Part shown: piece by piece, positions 53,425-63,892 of the stretch
How the letters are laid out: every line of letters begins with the position of its first letter
Position numbering within the stretch: the stretch's first letter is position 1
The notes under the pieces: model-generated
What the model saw: the letters and a program-made list of their open reading frames with translations, nothing else
Told to the model about the DNA's origin: nothing
The model's database searches: none
Origin: Apostichopus japonicus
Lineage: Eukaryota; Echinodermata; Holothuroidea; Aspidochirotida; Stichopodidae
NCBI RefSeq assembly: GCF_037975245.1
Contig: NC_092580.1
Location: 4,688,501-4,752,500 of the forward strand
Direction: 5' to 3'
Length of the DNA stretch: 64,000 nucleotides
Program-made: the position numbers and the translations under genes

Positions 53425-54286
53425 TAATAATAATAATAACAATCAATCGTAATGAAATGATCTAACACAGCACATGGATTGAAATATACATGCAGCGTCG
53501 TGATTATTTTCAATGCAGCTACTTGCGAGTTAAGCTGCCTTGCTGAAAACGATCTTTAATAGGATTCAACGAAGAGAGATCTCAGCCACGAAAAACAAAA
53601 ATCCTCTCCAACAGATCGACCTGGGCCTCCTTTAGGTCAACAACATGTATATAGGCATCAAACAGATCGTATCAGTCAGGTACAAAAACAGGTTTGGAAG
53701 CTGGAAATCGCATACATGTATGGAATGCCAACATTTTAATGTGTAAAAAAACATGCACTGCATGTTTACAGAGCTATTTCAACTGCAAGAAGTGTTAATC
53801 ACAGAACCAGGTAAAACACTGGTGAATGTTTTTAATCTAAACATGAAATGAACTATAGATCTTAGGTCACTTATATTATCAGATACATGTCCTGTTTTTT
53901 TATTTTCTTCATCAATGGAAAGTTACCAACCTTCTGAGTAGTAATGCTTTATAAATCAATTTATAAGTCAGGTTTCTTCTCTCAACTAAACCCTTTCTCC
54001 ACAAAATTTTCTCCCCGGAGTTCATAAAGCACTTAAAAAAGTGCAAAACCACTGCATTATTGATCAGGAGTATGTTTGTAGTAAGGATATATATAGGTAC
54101 ATCGCTGTGAAGGGTTTTGTCCTGAAAGGTCACACGTAAGATCTGCCACATATTGTAGCTGTGACATGGATTTCATCCTAAAAGTGCATGTGTGACAAAA
54201 AAGACTATTGGGAAGTCCACCAATACTGATAGATGAGGAAGGGGTAATATCATGAAGGGGGTATCCGGAACAATTAGGCAAATCGG
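53425..54286. other. Non-coding DNA
   Basis: Starts with a short TAA/AAT repeat next to the 74-bp array. No exon is recognised. Confidence 0.55.
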
Positions 54287-54765
54287 GAGTATTTAGGGAA
54301 AAGTATCAAGGAGATTAGAAGGATGCGGAGCTGAAAGACAGGAAGGACAACCAAAAGTACGAAAGGAGTATCAGACGAATGAAAGGAGTATTAAAAGTAT
54401 GAAAGGAGTATCAAAAGTATGAAAGGAGTATCAAAAGTATGACAGGAGTATCAAAAGTATGACAGGGGTATCAAAAGTATGAAAGGAGTATCAAACGTAT
54501 GACAGGAGTACGAAACGTATGACAGGAGTATCAAACATATGACAGGAGTATCAAGAGTATGAAAGGAGTATCAAATGTATGAAAGGAGTATCAAATGTAT
54601 GAAAGGAGTATCATGAGGAAGAAAACAAAGAGATGAGAGGGAAGGAGATGAGAGGGGAAGGAGCAAGGGAGTGGATGAATTTTCTCCCAAGAGGTGAGTA
54701 TCAGTAATTACATGGAGTATCATGTGGAGTATCACAAGCAGGAGTATCAGGTATCAAGAGCAACA
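54287..54765. repeat. 20-bp GGAGTATC tandem array with degenerate flanks
   Basis: From 54361 to 54620 there are 13 units of exactly 20 bp, consensus GAAAGGAGTATCAAAAGTAT, with substitutions (GACAGG, AAACGTAT, AAATGTAT) but no length change. On both sides, looser GGAGTATCA words continue from about 54287 and out to about 54762, so the array was once longer or is decaying from its edges. Confidence 0.96.
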
Positions 54766-55711
54766 TATCAGAGGGTGTTTCACGATCGAATACCATTCAA
54801 CAGCATGAAGGGATAATACAAACTTAATACTGTAAAATACACTGTAAATTTGCTATTCAATTTAAGCTTGTAAGTGAGTGGTGGTTCGAATGATGTACTG
54901 TTCTCTGCAGATGAGAGATCACACTTCTAGCTAGTACCAAGTATACACTGTACATAGGTCTATACACATTGAACAGTACTTAGCTAACCATGCTGGGATG
55001 ATGTGAAAGGGCAAAGGGCATTATATCTCTCATATTTGACTAATACCAAACATTCCCCCCCCCCAGTGTATATACCCCCCATCTATACCACTCTCTAGTG
55101 TGGTCTCTAGGACTGTTTTAGATTTTTTTTTTTCAAATGCACCTAGAAGTCTACAGGTCACAACAATTGAACTTTTCTTTTGTTTCATCTTGAACCTCTT
55201 GGGAAAATCATCAAAGTGTTACCTCAGGTACAGAGAGAGGACCTACCACCTGGATACCAGGAGGGAGATAAACCAGCAACAATGCACTTATATTAATGGT
55301 TGGGGGGAGGAAGGGGAGGGATGGGGAGAGATGAGGAAAGCTGATACAGTACTTCATAGCAACTACAAACAGAAAATAAAATAAATTTTCATAGTTTAAT
55401 TGGGCAAAAAAATGTTTTGTAACATTTTCCATCCTGGTTTTTTTACAAACTTAAAGATAACTTTGTTTTTTTTGGAGTTTGGGTTTTATTTTTTCAGCCA
55501 CCCAGAAACAATTGGGTACTTGTCACCTACAATTTGGTTTGCATTTCACAGACTAAAATGAAATTATGTTACAAAAATACTTTTTGATTACTGAAAATAA
55601 AACAAATTTCCTACAAATCACACAATTTGTCCAATTACACAGTTTAAACCTTTCTCTTGCAATTTTTGTTGTTGTAATATTTTTCTTTTTTTATGCGATC
55701 TTTTTACACAG
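54766..55711. other. Non-coding DNA
   Basis: AT-rich, with a C run near 55057-55065 and a purine-rich stretch at 55300-55340. It ends in a strong polypyrimidine tract that precedes the candidate exon at 55712. Confidence 0.5.
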
Positions 55712-55767
55712 AACCAGAAGGAGAAACGAGTAGCCAACCTATTTTCACGACTAGCACATACTCTGAG
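55712..55767 (+). CDS. Candidate short internal exon, unknown protein
   Basis: A 56-bp segment is preceded by an excellent acceptor (long T-rich tract ending TTTTTACACAG) and followed by a good donor (CTGAG|GTATGT). Two frames are open: one reads NQKEKRVANLFSRLAHTL, the other, after two bases, PEGETSSQPIFTTSTYSE. No domain is recognisable at this length. Its strand is opposite to the plexin exon, so it would belong to another transcript. The splice signals are the main support. Confidence 0.22.
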
Positions 55768-58659
55768 GTATGTTACAGTGCTTTATAAAAATCTTTGGAG
55801 ATCTGTAAACAGTAAATGACACACATTTTGACATGTATTAGGACCCGGAGCAAAATCTACCGCTCTGCTAGGACCAATAGGACACCACCCTCTGCAATAA
55901 ACACTGGATTAAGAACCCCCCCATTCCTAGCCGACATTCTTACATTAAGGTTGGAATAAAGTTGTGAGATCCAAGAACCATCGAAAAGCTCTCTACACGC
56001 ACGATCGAAGAGTCATCAAAGGTTTACCATGTGGAGTAATGAATACCTTTCAAAGACTAGAAAATGTGACATAAAAATTTCGATTGAATTAAAAGTCAGG
56101 CCTTATACCATTATAATATCAAAATGAGTCGGTTGTGTACCCACAGGTTCATCAATTATTGAAACGAGCTAAAGGGTGCAAGTCACGATTTTTCACGGTC
56201 TCAAAATTATCCTGACTCAACAGCTTGATACATTTTTTATCGTCTTTCTGGGGAGACAACGGACGAAGATTTGAACGAGGGCCAATTCAAAGGCACGTCG
56301 AGTCATATCTATGCTAGAGAAAAGAGGAATTTTCCACCATTTTATGGCCTTTCATGTCTTGTTACTTCTTTCACAGCCAAAGAACCAGCGATAATATCTT
56401 ACCGTTCAATTATTCACCTCCTGGGATCGAGAAATCCAAAGAATTCTTGCGACTATCAAACTTATCTAAGGGATAACCTTGAAATATTAATGAAGTTTCC
56501 AATCGCTGAGTTCACTTCATTTAGATGTGTAGATATAGGCCGATATTCCGCTCTCAAATTATATCACTCCTACTTCATGTTATTGTTGCTTCTTCGTTGC
56601 AGATGGGATGTATCTCTGCTTTAGAGGTTATGAAAATGTGAATATTTACGGACAGAATTATCTAAATATTTGATGTCAAAAGAAAAATATTGTAGACAAA
56701 TTATTTCAAATTATAATTTTCTTTTAATGGCTAACAACTAACTGAAGGCTATCTTTAGTCTTTATTATCTTGTTTTGTCTTTAATTTATTCCTCCTTTCT
56801 CTCCTATACACTTTTTTTCTCTCAATGTTTTTTTTTTTTTTATCTATGGTACTGAAGGCCTTTTACATCCCCCTTTTAGGAAAATGTCAGGAATTTGCAA
56901 ATTTATTTTGCAGCAGTTACGTCATCAATTCCCCAAAAGACTATGGCGGCAAAAAAAAAACACCTTCATTGAATTAAATAATCAGTTCCTTCTGAAACAT
57001 ACTCAACATAGTTACGACGAGAAAAGAAAGTAGTTGAGTGCACGTTGCCATGGAGATTTCAGAAAGAATTGGCAGTGATTGGTTATTTAAGGTCACATCA
57101 AATAGGTCGATGGTAAAAGGCAGAGAACCCACCACCTCTACCCCCCCCCCCCCCGCCCGCCAATGGTATAGGTTTGCCTACCAGAGAATAGTTGAGCGAT
57201 AAAAGGGAATACGATTAAAATGGTTGCGTCAGAGCCCCATCTCAAGTAAACAATAAATGCACACCGGCACCTTTGTTATTTCGCTTGTTTTATTCTTCTT
57301 TTTGTTCAAAAAGTACATCACTAATGACTAGATTGTTTACACATTTTCTTCGAATGGCGGGGGTAAAAAATGGTTTGAAATATCAGACGTTTGGAACGAA
57401 TCTTATTTCATCTAGTTGGTTAAAGAAGAATCAATTAACATGGTATATACCTTAAACACAAATAAATTCATGCTAATAAGCACTGAATAGCAGCATGGAG
57501 CTGCTACTCTAAGTAGCAGCTCCCTGTGAATAGGATTATAGATCCTAATACTGCACAGTAGACCATCATGCATGCGCACAAAACTGTCATGATTTTTACC
57601 AGGTAGCAACGTATCGTAAGTAACACTTGAGTTAATCAATGTGTAAAAAATAAGTCAAAAGATGTCAAGGTCATCACTAAGTTGAATAATTTAAATCAAT
57701 TCAATTTATGTAATTAATATAAAATTTAATATAAAGAATGAAGAAATATCAGCCAACAAATCTTACAATTCCCAAGAAAAATTTTCTTAAAATATACCAC
57801 AAGTAAATATATGCAACTCTTCAGATGGCATGAATGTTAGCTACAAATCCACTAATTACATTATATATTTAGTCTGTGCTTTAAGACACACATGTCACCA
57901 GTTTTAGCACGATACATCTACAGAAGTCCCTCCCCTGAGTGTCTCCCCCCCCTCCCCCCCGAGAGTGTTTTCACGTTTTCTTTCTTCTCATTTCTTTTGT
58001 CAAAATATCTCAATTATTCATTGCTGTGCATGTTGCTAACACGTGTTGTAGGGAATAAGGTTAATTTATTTGACGAGGAGTAAAATCAGTTCAAACTTGT
58101 TTCAACGTGTGCCATATTTCAACGAACAGTGCTAAAGTTAGAGACAAAGAAAATACCCTCCCCAAAATTCTCATCCCAGCGGTACGTAATCAGAAATTCA
58201 AAATCGAGTGATTCCTGAATTCGGCAGTCCATCAGATACATTATGGTCAACATGAATATTCTATGAAAAATTCAAATTATTATTTAAAATCAAGAAACTA
58301 TTGTCTTAATTACCCCATTGACTATCAGGATATTCTTTGTTATATATATACATTCATCTTTAATATGTGCACACATGCGCATCATCGTTAAAACCCTTCA
58401 CAGACTTCTTCGAGTTCTTCCATTGTATACAGTACATGCTCACATGGGGCCGTGCCTTTGATTACTTTTGCTATTTTTAGATGTTCCCATTGAGAATACA
58501 GCAACTTTGTTTTTTTAATGAGTACAAGCAAAAGCAAAAGCAAAAGCATATTATGTTAAAATAATATTATGTTAAATAAATTACATTAATAATCAAAACT
58601 TAACCCTGACTAAAGTACACTCTGGTAGTCTAATATCGATTAATGCAGATTGCAAGCTG
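55768..58659. other. Non-coding DNA
   Basis: No recognised gene. It has a run of 14 C at 57141-57154, a C-rich stretch near 57945-57960, TATA-rich sequence near 58340, and a CAAAAG repeat at about 58525-58548. The plus-strand open frame at 56271-56624 (117 codons) has no recognisable domain or splice signals. Confidence 0.5.
57497..57523. other. Perfect 12-bp inverted repeat (hairpin)
   Basis: GGAGCTGCTACT at 57497-57508 is followed, after the three bases CTA, by its exact reverse complement at 57512-57523. The stem is half G+C. It is too short for a typical miRNA precursor and has no adjacent T or A run that would mark a known transposon end. Confidence 0.85.
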
Positions 58660-59690
58660 ACACAGATGGAGTCTGTGGAAGTCTAACTATTAATCAAAGA
58701 CTGTTCAGACAGAAAAAGCAATGTGAAAGTCTATCAGCAATGCGATGCAGACTGCATGCAGACACAGATGGAGACGTGAAAGTCTGCCATTTTATCACAG
58801 ACTGTTCAGATAGACAAGGTATGTGAAGTCTATCATCAATTCAATGAAGACTTCACACATAGTCATTGGTTTCAGAAGTCTGCTATTTTATCACAGACTG
58901 TTCAGACAGACAAGGTATGTGAAGTCTATCATCAGTTCAATGCAGACTTCACACATAGTAATGGGTTTCAGAAGTCTGCCATTTATAACAGACTGTTCAG
59001 ACAGACAAGGTTTGTGAAGTCTATCATCAGTTCAATGCAGACTTCACACATAGTAATGGGTTTCAGAAGTCTGCCATTTATAACAGACTGTTCAGACAGA
59101 CAAGGTTTGTGAAGTCTATCATCAGTTCAATGCAGACTTCACACATAGTACTGGGTTTCAGAAGTCTGCCATTTATAACAGACTGTTCAGATAGACAAGG
59201 TTTGTGAAGTCTATCATCAGTTCAATGCAGACTTCACACATAGTAATGGGTTTCAGAAGTCTGCAATTTTATCACAGACTGTTCAGACAGACAAGGTTTG
59301 TGAAGTCTATCATCAATTCAATACAGACTTCACACATAGTAACGAGTCTGCAATTCTATTACAGACTGTTCAGGCAGACAAGGTATGTGAAGTCTATCAT
59401 CAGTTTAATGCAGACTTCACATTATAGTCATGGGTTTCAGAAGTCTGCCATTTATAACAGACTGTTCAGACAGACAAGGTTTGTGAAGTCTATCATCAAT
59501 TCAATCAATACAGACTTCACACATAGTAACGAGTCTGCAATTTTGTCACAGACTGTTCAGACAGACAAGGTATGTGAAGTCTATCATCAGTTCAATGCAG
59601 ACTTCACACAAAGTAATGGGTTTCAGAAGTCTGCCATTTTATCACAGACTGTTCAGATATGGACTGTTTGTATATGCAGAGAAGAAAGCA
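58660..59690. repeat. 95-bp minisatellite with internal hairpin, about 11 copies
   Basis: The landmark GTTCAGACAGACAAGG occurs, with small changes, at 58703, 58803, 58900, 58995, 59090, 59185, 59281, 59368, 59464, 59555 and 59651. Periods are 87-100 bp, mostly 95-97. Each typical unit has TGTGAAGTCT and, 16 bases later, its perfect reverse complement AGACTTCACA (for example 58918-58927 with 58944-58953). It also has AGTCTGCCATTT and ATCACAGACT. The period near 96 keeps a frame open for up to 178 codons, but the translation is repetitive and gene-like only by accident. Confidence 0.96.
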
Positions 59691-60680
59691 ATCGTAGAGT
59701 ACCAACTAATCCATCAAATACAGCACATAAAGAAAGGTAGAAAAGTGTCAGTTCCTCACAGACTGTATGCACAAGTGACCATACTGTGCCCTTCTCTGTG
59801 AGTTACATGTCTCACCACTGCAATGAAGAGTGGACAGACTGACACATGTACATTGTGCAAGTCTGCAAGTTACACAGCAGACCACAGACACAAGGGGTAC
59901 CTAATTGTAGAAGCTAGCCTACACCCATATACAGCCCATAGTAGAATATATACACAGCTAGATAGCAAACAGTACTAGTGTGAGCTTCATGCCAACTCAA
60001 TGTAGCTGATGTATGCATGGGGTGGCAGTAGAGGGATCAAAGGTATCATTGACTTAAAACCCTATCCATTGCACTGTATAGGATATAGCCTAGATATATA
60101 CATTACATAGATATATATATATGAAAATATACATTTAATAGCAATTCCATACAAAATATACACACAGGAAAAGAAGAGTTAGACAATGAAGGTTGATAAA
60201 CTCATTGTAAATTACCTAGATACTAGCACAAAAGCATCTAGGCCTTGGAGATTTGCCCTGCAGAATCGATACTATATAATGAACATATATTCGACTCATT
60301 TACAAAACACATCGAGTTAATAGTCTCGAGGTCTAGCAGGCGGCTCAAATGATTGATTCGAGGAAATTAACTGGGAATACAGGTAAAGACATAGGAAATG
60401 ATACGGAAGCCAAGTTACCATGAAATCAAACTGTCCTATTAAAACTAGTCGATTGATGCAGGGGCGTAAAAATATCTGGGAAAAAAAAACAACTATTTTG
60501 ATCTCGAAAGTCTTTTTGTTATGATCATAGAGACTTGTTCTCAACAACTGCGATCAAGTTTTTAAAATTTGTCTCTCTCAGAATATTGAACTTAGAAAGG
60601 ACACGGTCTATCACTTTTTAAATGACTAATGTTCTAATGTGGAGTCAATCCTTTCTCTATGGATCCAATTTACCCACTCA
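59691..60680. other. Non-coding DNA
   Basis: Edge of the 95-bp array followed by AT-rich sequence with TATA words near 60090-60125. A minus-strand open frame at 60317-60547 runs through an acceptor-like site near 60480 but shows no known domain. Confidence 0.5.
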
Positions 60681-60760
60681 TACCGATTAATTCAGGCACC
60701 GATTACTTCGGGCACCGATTAATTAAGGCACTGATTCATTCACGCACCAATTAATTAGGG
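60681..60760. repeat. 16-bp tandem repeat, five copies
   Basis: Five contiguous 16-bp units, consensus CACCGATTAATTCAGG, occupy exactly 80 bp with about 2-4 differences each. They abut the 49-bp array without a gap. Confidence 0.93.
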
Positions 60761-60956
60761 CTAGCTTCCAGTCTAGGTCCAACCCACTCTTACCATTACA
60801 TGTTTCAGGCTAACCTCCAGTCTAAGTCCAACCCACTGATACCATCACTTAAATCAGGATAACCTCCAGTCTAAGTCCAACCCACTGATACCATCGCTTA
60901 ATTCAGGCTAGCCTCCAGTCTAGGTCCAACCCACTCTTACCATCACTTAAACTAGA
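60761..60956. repeat. 49-bp tandem repeat, four copies (left part of a split array)
   Basis: Four units of exactly 49 bp start at 60761, 60810, 60859 and 60908. Common landmarks are CTCCAGTCTAGGTCCAACCC, TACCATCACTTA and TCAGG. The last copy diverges after CACTTAAA, where foreign sequence begins. A further unit of 49 bp lies 1.2 kb away at 62146-62194. Confidence 0.95.
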
Positions 60957-62140
60957 GCACCAAAGGTGCAGAAGCTCATACCTTTTCGAGCTTAAAAATG
61001 TAGGGCCCACAAAACTTTATGGCCCACCAAATTTCAGGCCATTTTTCAGATTCCACAAATTTTGGGCCCATGAGGGATAACCCCCCCCCCCTCCGTTAGC
61101 AGAACCCTGGCCACACCACTGGCTATAATTCCTATTTTCCCCCTTTAAATCCTATTTTACCCACTCTCTCAAACAATACCACTGACCTACCCTATTAAAC
61201 TTTCTCCCCTCTACCAGAGCAGACCTGAAGCACTCCTTGCCAAAATTTTGGCTGGCTGCCTACATACCTCAAGCTCAAAGACTTCTAAGAATCGGCAAGT
61301 GCTGATTGGCTATAGGGCTCTCATGCTTACAGTTCAACAGTTAATAACAACTCCCAGTCCTGCTTTAATTCCACTAACAGCCTCTGCAGAGCTTAACCAC
61401 AAATGTAAACAAACACTGCAGAGACTGGGAGACAAATTAAAGGAGCTTTGGCAAAAGGTGAAGGCTCAGATTTTTTTAAACAATGGGGATTAATTGTAAT
61501 TAATTAACTTTTGACCAAAAATTATTAGGCATCACCTTATTCATACACAATCCAACAATCATCAGTTCAACTTTGAATATGATACATCAAAATCTTGAGG
61601 AGATTGAGATATTTGAAAATATTACAAAGAATGACCCCCGATGACCCCCTAAATGACATTTGACCTCAATTTTCCGAACACCCCTCGTAACTCTCATCCC
61701 GAGGAACGTTGTGACCAAGTTTCATTATAACTGGCCATACACTGTACGAACAGAAGCAATTTGAAAATATAGGGCCTCGGCCCGGGCCACAAAAGACCCC
61801 TAGTTGATCTTTGATCTCAAATTCATGAACACCCTGAAGGTAAAACTTCCATATTACTATCGTGACAAACCCTCAACATTGTACCATGGAATCTGTAGGA
61901 GAAGAAGCATTTTGCGTATTTTCACAAAATGGCCCATTATGGCCCACAGGTGACCTTTGACCCCAAATTTCGGACCATCTCTGATGGCCCTATATCCAAT
62001 GGTCCTTGTGTCCAAGTTTCATGAAATTCCATCAAACACTGTGCGAGTGGGAGCGGTTTTACCAATTGTTGACGGATAGAGTGATAGACGCTGCACTGTA
62101 ACAATAGCTCACACCAGCATGCTGGTACTGTATGAGCTAA
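60957..62140. mobile_element. Insertion of about 1.2 kb inside the 49-bp array, repeat-derived
   Basis: This block separates two parts of one tandem array, so it most likely arrived by insertion. Near its left edge is the hairpin GCACC-AAA-GGTGC (60957-60969) followed by AGCTCATACC. At its right edge is a 14-bp palindrome ACCAGCATGCTGGT (62113-62126) inside AGCTCA...TGAGCT (62106-62111, 62133-62138), ending TATGAGCTAA. The words AGCTCATAC and GTATGAGCT at the two ends are inverted to each other. An internal piece ending CCACACCACTG at about 61123 resembles a hAT-type terminus, possibly a nested remnant. No transposase reading frame is seen; the 81-codon plus-strand frame at 61248 is unassigned. 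A hairpin near the 3' end recalls Helitrons, but a CTRR end with A/T insertion is not demonstrated. Confidence 0.55.
61600..62060. repeat. Three degenerate units of about 148 bp with TGACCTTTGACC words
   Basis: Within the insertion the motif TGACNT-T-TGACCY recurs at 61654-61666, 61805-61817 (decayed to TGATCT-T-TGATCT) and 61951-61963, spaced 151 and 146 bp. Each is followed by CTCAA or CCCAAATT-like sequence, AACACCC or GACCATC, a CAAGTTTCAT-like stretch (first and third copies) and GAAGCA or GGAGCG. This class of repeat is, to my knowledge, common in marine invertebrate genomes. Confidence 0.65.
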
Positions 62141-62145
62141 CCAGG

Positions 62146-62194
62146 CTAATCCCCGGTCTAGGTCCAACCCACACTTACCATCACTTATTTCAGG
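62146..62194. repeat. Isolated 49-bp unit (right part of the split array)
   Basis: Matches the 49-bp consensus in length and order (GGTCTAGGTCCAACCC, TACCATCACTTA, TTTCAGG). A more degenerate partial copy follows to about 62235. It is the displaced continuation of the array at 60761-60956. Confidence 0.88.
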
Positions 62195-62235
62195 CTTACC
62201 TCCATCCCTCCAGTCTTGATCGACACCAACTCATA

Positions 62236-63507
62236 ACGATCACATGAAACAAAGTTTGTCATAACCTGCAAATCATCTACTACAAGTAAAAGTTGTAGGG
62301 ATTATTCCCTAGCAACAACAACAATTCAACCACAAAACTCATTGTAATAAAAAAGCTCTCGCTATATATACACACACATATATATATCAGACCACATGGA
62401 ATGCCACCGAGTTCGATAAAGGTCATAAGGTTTCTGCTTTTGAAAATGTTCTAACATTAAAACATTAATAAGTCAATAAATCATACACGTATGTATCACA
62501 CAAACAGGGCAGGGATCCATCTGACATTTACCAGTCTCTGAGCGAGATAAGCCTAAAAAACTCTACCTACAAAACTGACGCGAATTTCTCATAGAAAGAG
62601 GAATCGTGCATGCCGAGAAATAACCCAGGCGGGTTGGGGAGGCATCCACGCCATCTGTAAATTTATAACATTCAGAGACAGACTGCATGGCAACAGTTTT
62701 TTTCCAGGAGAAATTAGTGAACAAGTGATTGGATATACTTAAAAACACAAAATGAGGATATCCAGAGAAAACCTTCCAACAAGAGCTGACGGTTGTCATG
62801 GAAACCAAACCTAACAGGGAATAATAATGGATCTGTTTCTTCATACAATATTGTTTTTGCAGTTTGTATTTTATAAGGTATTTTATACAATATATATGTA
62901 TATTTATATATTTTTATACAAACACACTTTTGCACCATTTGCACCATCCTTGAAGGAATTTTAATCCACTACTGTCAAGCTTTCAGTTTTTTTATTTAAT
63001 TTATATATATTTATTTTTTATTTTATGTTATTTGTACTTATTTATTTTTCCTTCTTCTCTCCCCTTTCCCCCCATCCTTTTCTATAAACGGAAGCAGTGT
63101 TTCCAACCGCTCATGTTCACGACAATAATTGGATTGAGAAATACAAACAATTGAAAGTTGAAATGCTAGACAAAGTTAAAGGTGTGAGATATATATTACT
63201 ATTAAATGGAAAAACCTTGTTGAGGTACAAAACAGGGGATACAAATTGTATTAATTACACCGGCCTAAAAGTGAGCTCTCGTATTTTGCTGTCCGCCCCA
63301 TAAATAATTTCCAAACATATTAATCACTCGGATAAATTGCATAGGAGCCCCATGTCTGCATTATCGCTATCGTAAGATTATACACAGTTTAATTGAGCAT
63401 GGCAATTTTTGGTGTGTACTGTCAAGGTAACATGTACCGTTACATAGGAATCTTGTACAATTTAAACATTTAATTTTATACCCCAGCACTGGCACCATGT
63501 TCTCACA
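62236..63507. other. Non-coding DNA
   Basis: AT-rich, with TATA tracts near 62362 and 62890-62915. A minus-strand segment at about 62575-62657 has a possible acceptor and a GTAGGT donor and can be read ending LGMHDSSFYEKFASV. It was considered as a Sema-domain exon but lacks diagnostic residues. Confidence 0.45.
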
Positions 63508-63892
63508 CAGTGGCGGAGCGTCCATACAGTCAGAGGGGGCGGATGCCCCCCCTGCCGGACTCAAATGGACTGCTGGCGCCCTTTTCAGCTTTTTACCACT
63601 TTTTACTTATTTGCGATTATTGACTTTTTATTGCGCTCTAAAATAATTATTGACATTGGTCACATTTTGTTGGTGTAATCTTCTGACAAAATGGCGATGA
63701 CACCTATTTATTCTCCGTTTATCTGTAAATTAGCAAGGCCCAGAAAGGGTAATTTCTGGCGATCAAGGGAGTATCTTTGCTCAAAAAATTTCTGTTCGCT
63801 CCGCGACAACCTGTGGTGGCGCTCCGCTTAGATAGTGTCGAAAGCACCCCTACAGACCATTCTTGCCCCCAATACCCCTAGCTCCGCCACTG
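63508..63892. mobile_element. Non-autonomous hAT-type element (MITE), complete
   Basis: A 385-bp element has perfect 12-bp terminal inverted repeats, CAGTGGCGGAGC at 63508-63519 and GCTCCGCCACTG at 63881-63892. It is flanked by perfect 8-bp direct repeats TTCTCACA (63500-63507 and 63893-63900). Eight-bp target duplications together with CAG...CTG termini are the hallmark of the hAT superfamily. There is no transposase frame, so it would have been moved by a related autonomous element. A further subterminal GCTCCGC word lies near 63798 and another near 63820. The intact ends and identical target duplications suggest a fairly recent insertion. Confidence 0.9.

Noticed and set aside
59204-59740. 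178-codon plus-strand open frame
   Set aside because: It is the 95-bp tandem repeat read in a frame kept open because unit lengths are near a multiple of three. The peptide is purely repetitive.
60470-60490. CAGGGGCGTA-like hAT terminus
   Set aside because: No inverted partner or 8-bp duplication could be found nearby.
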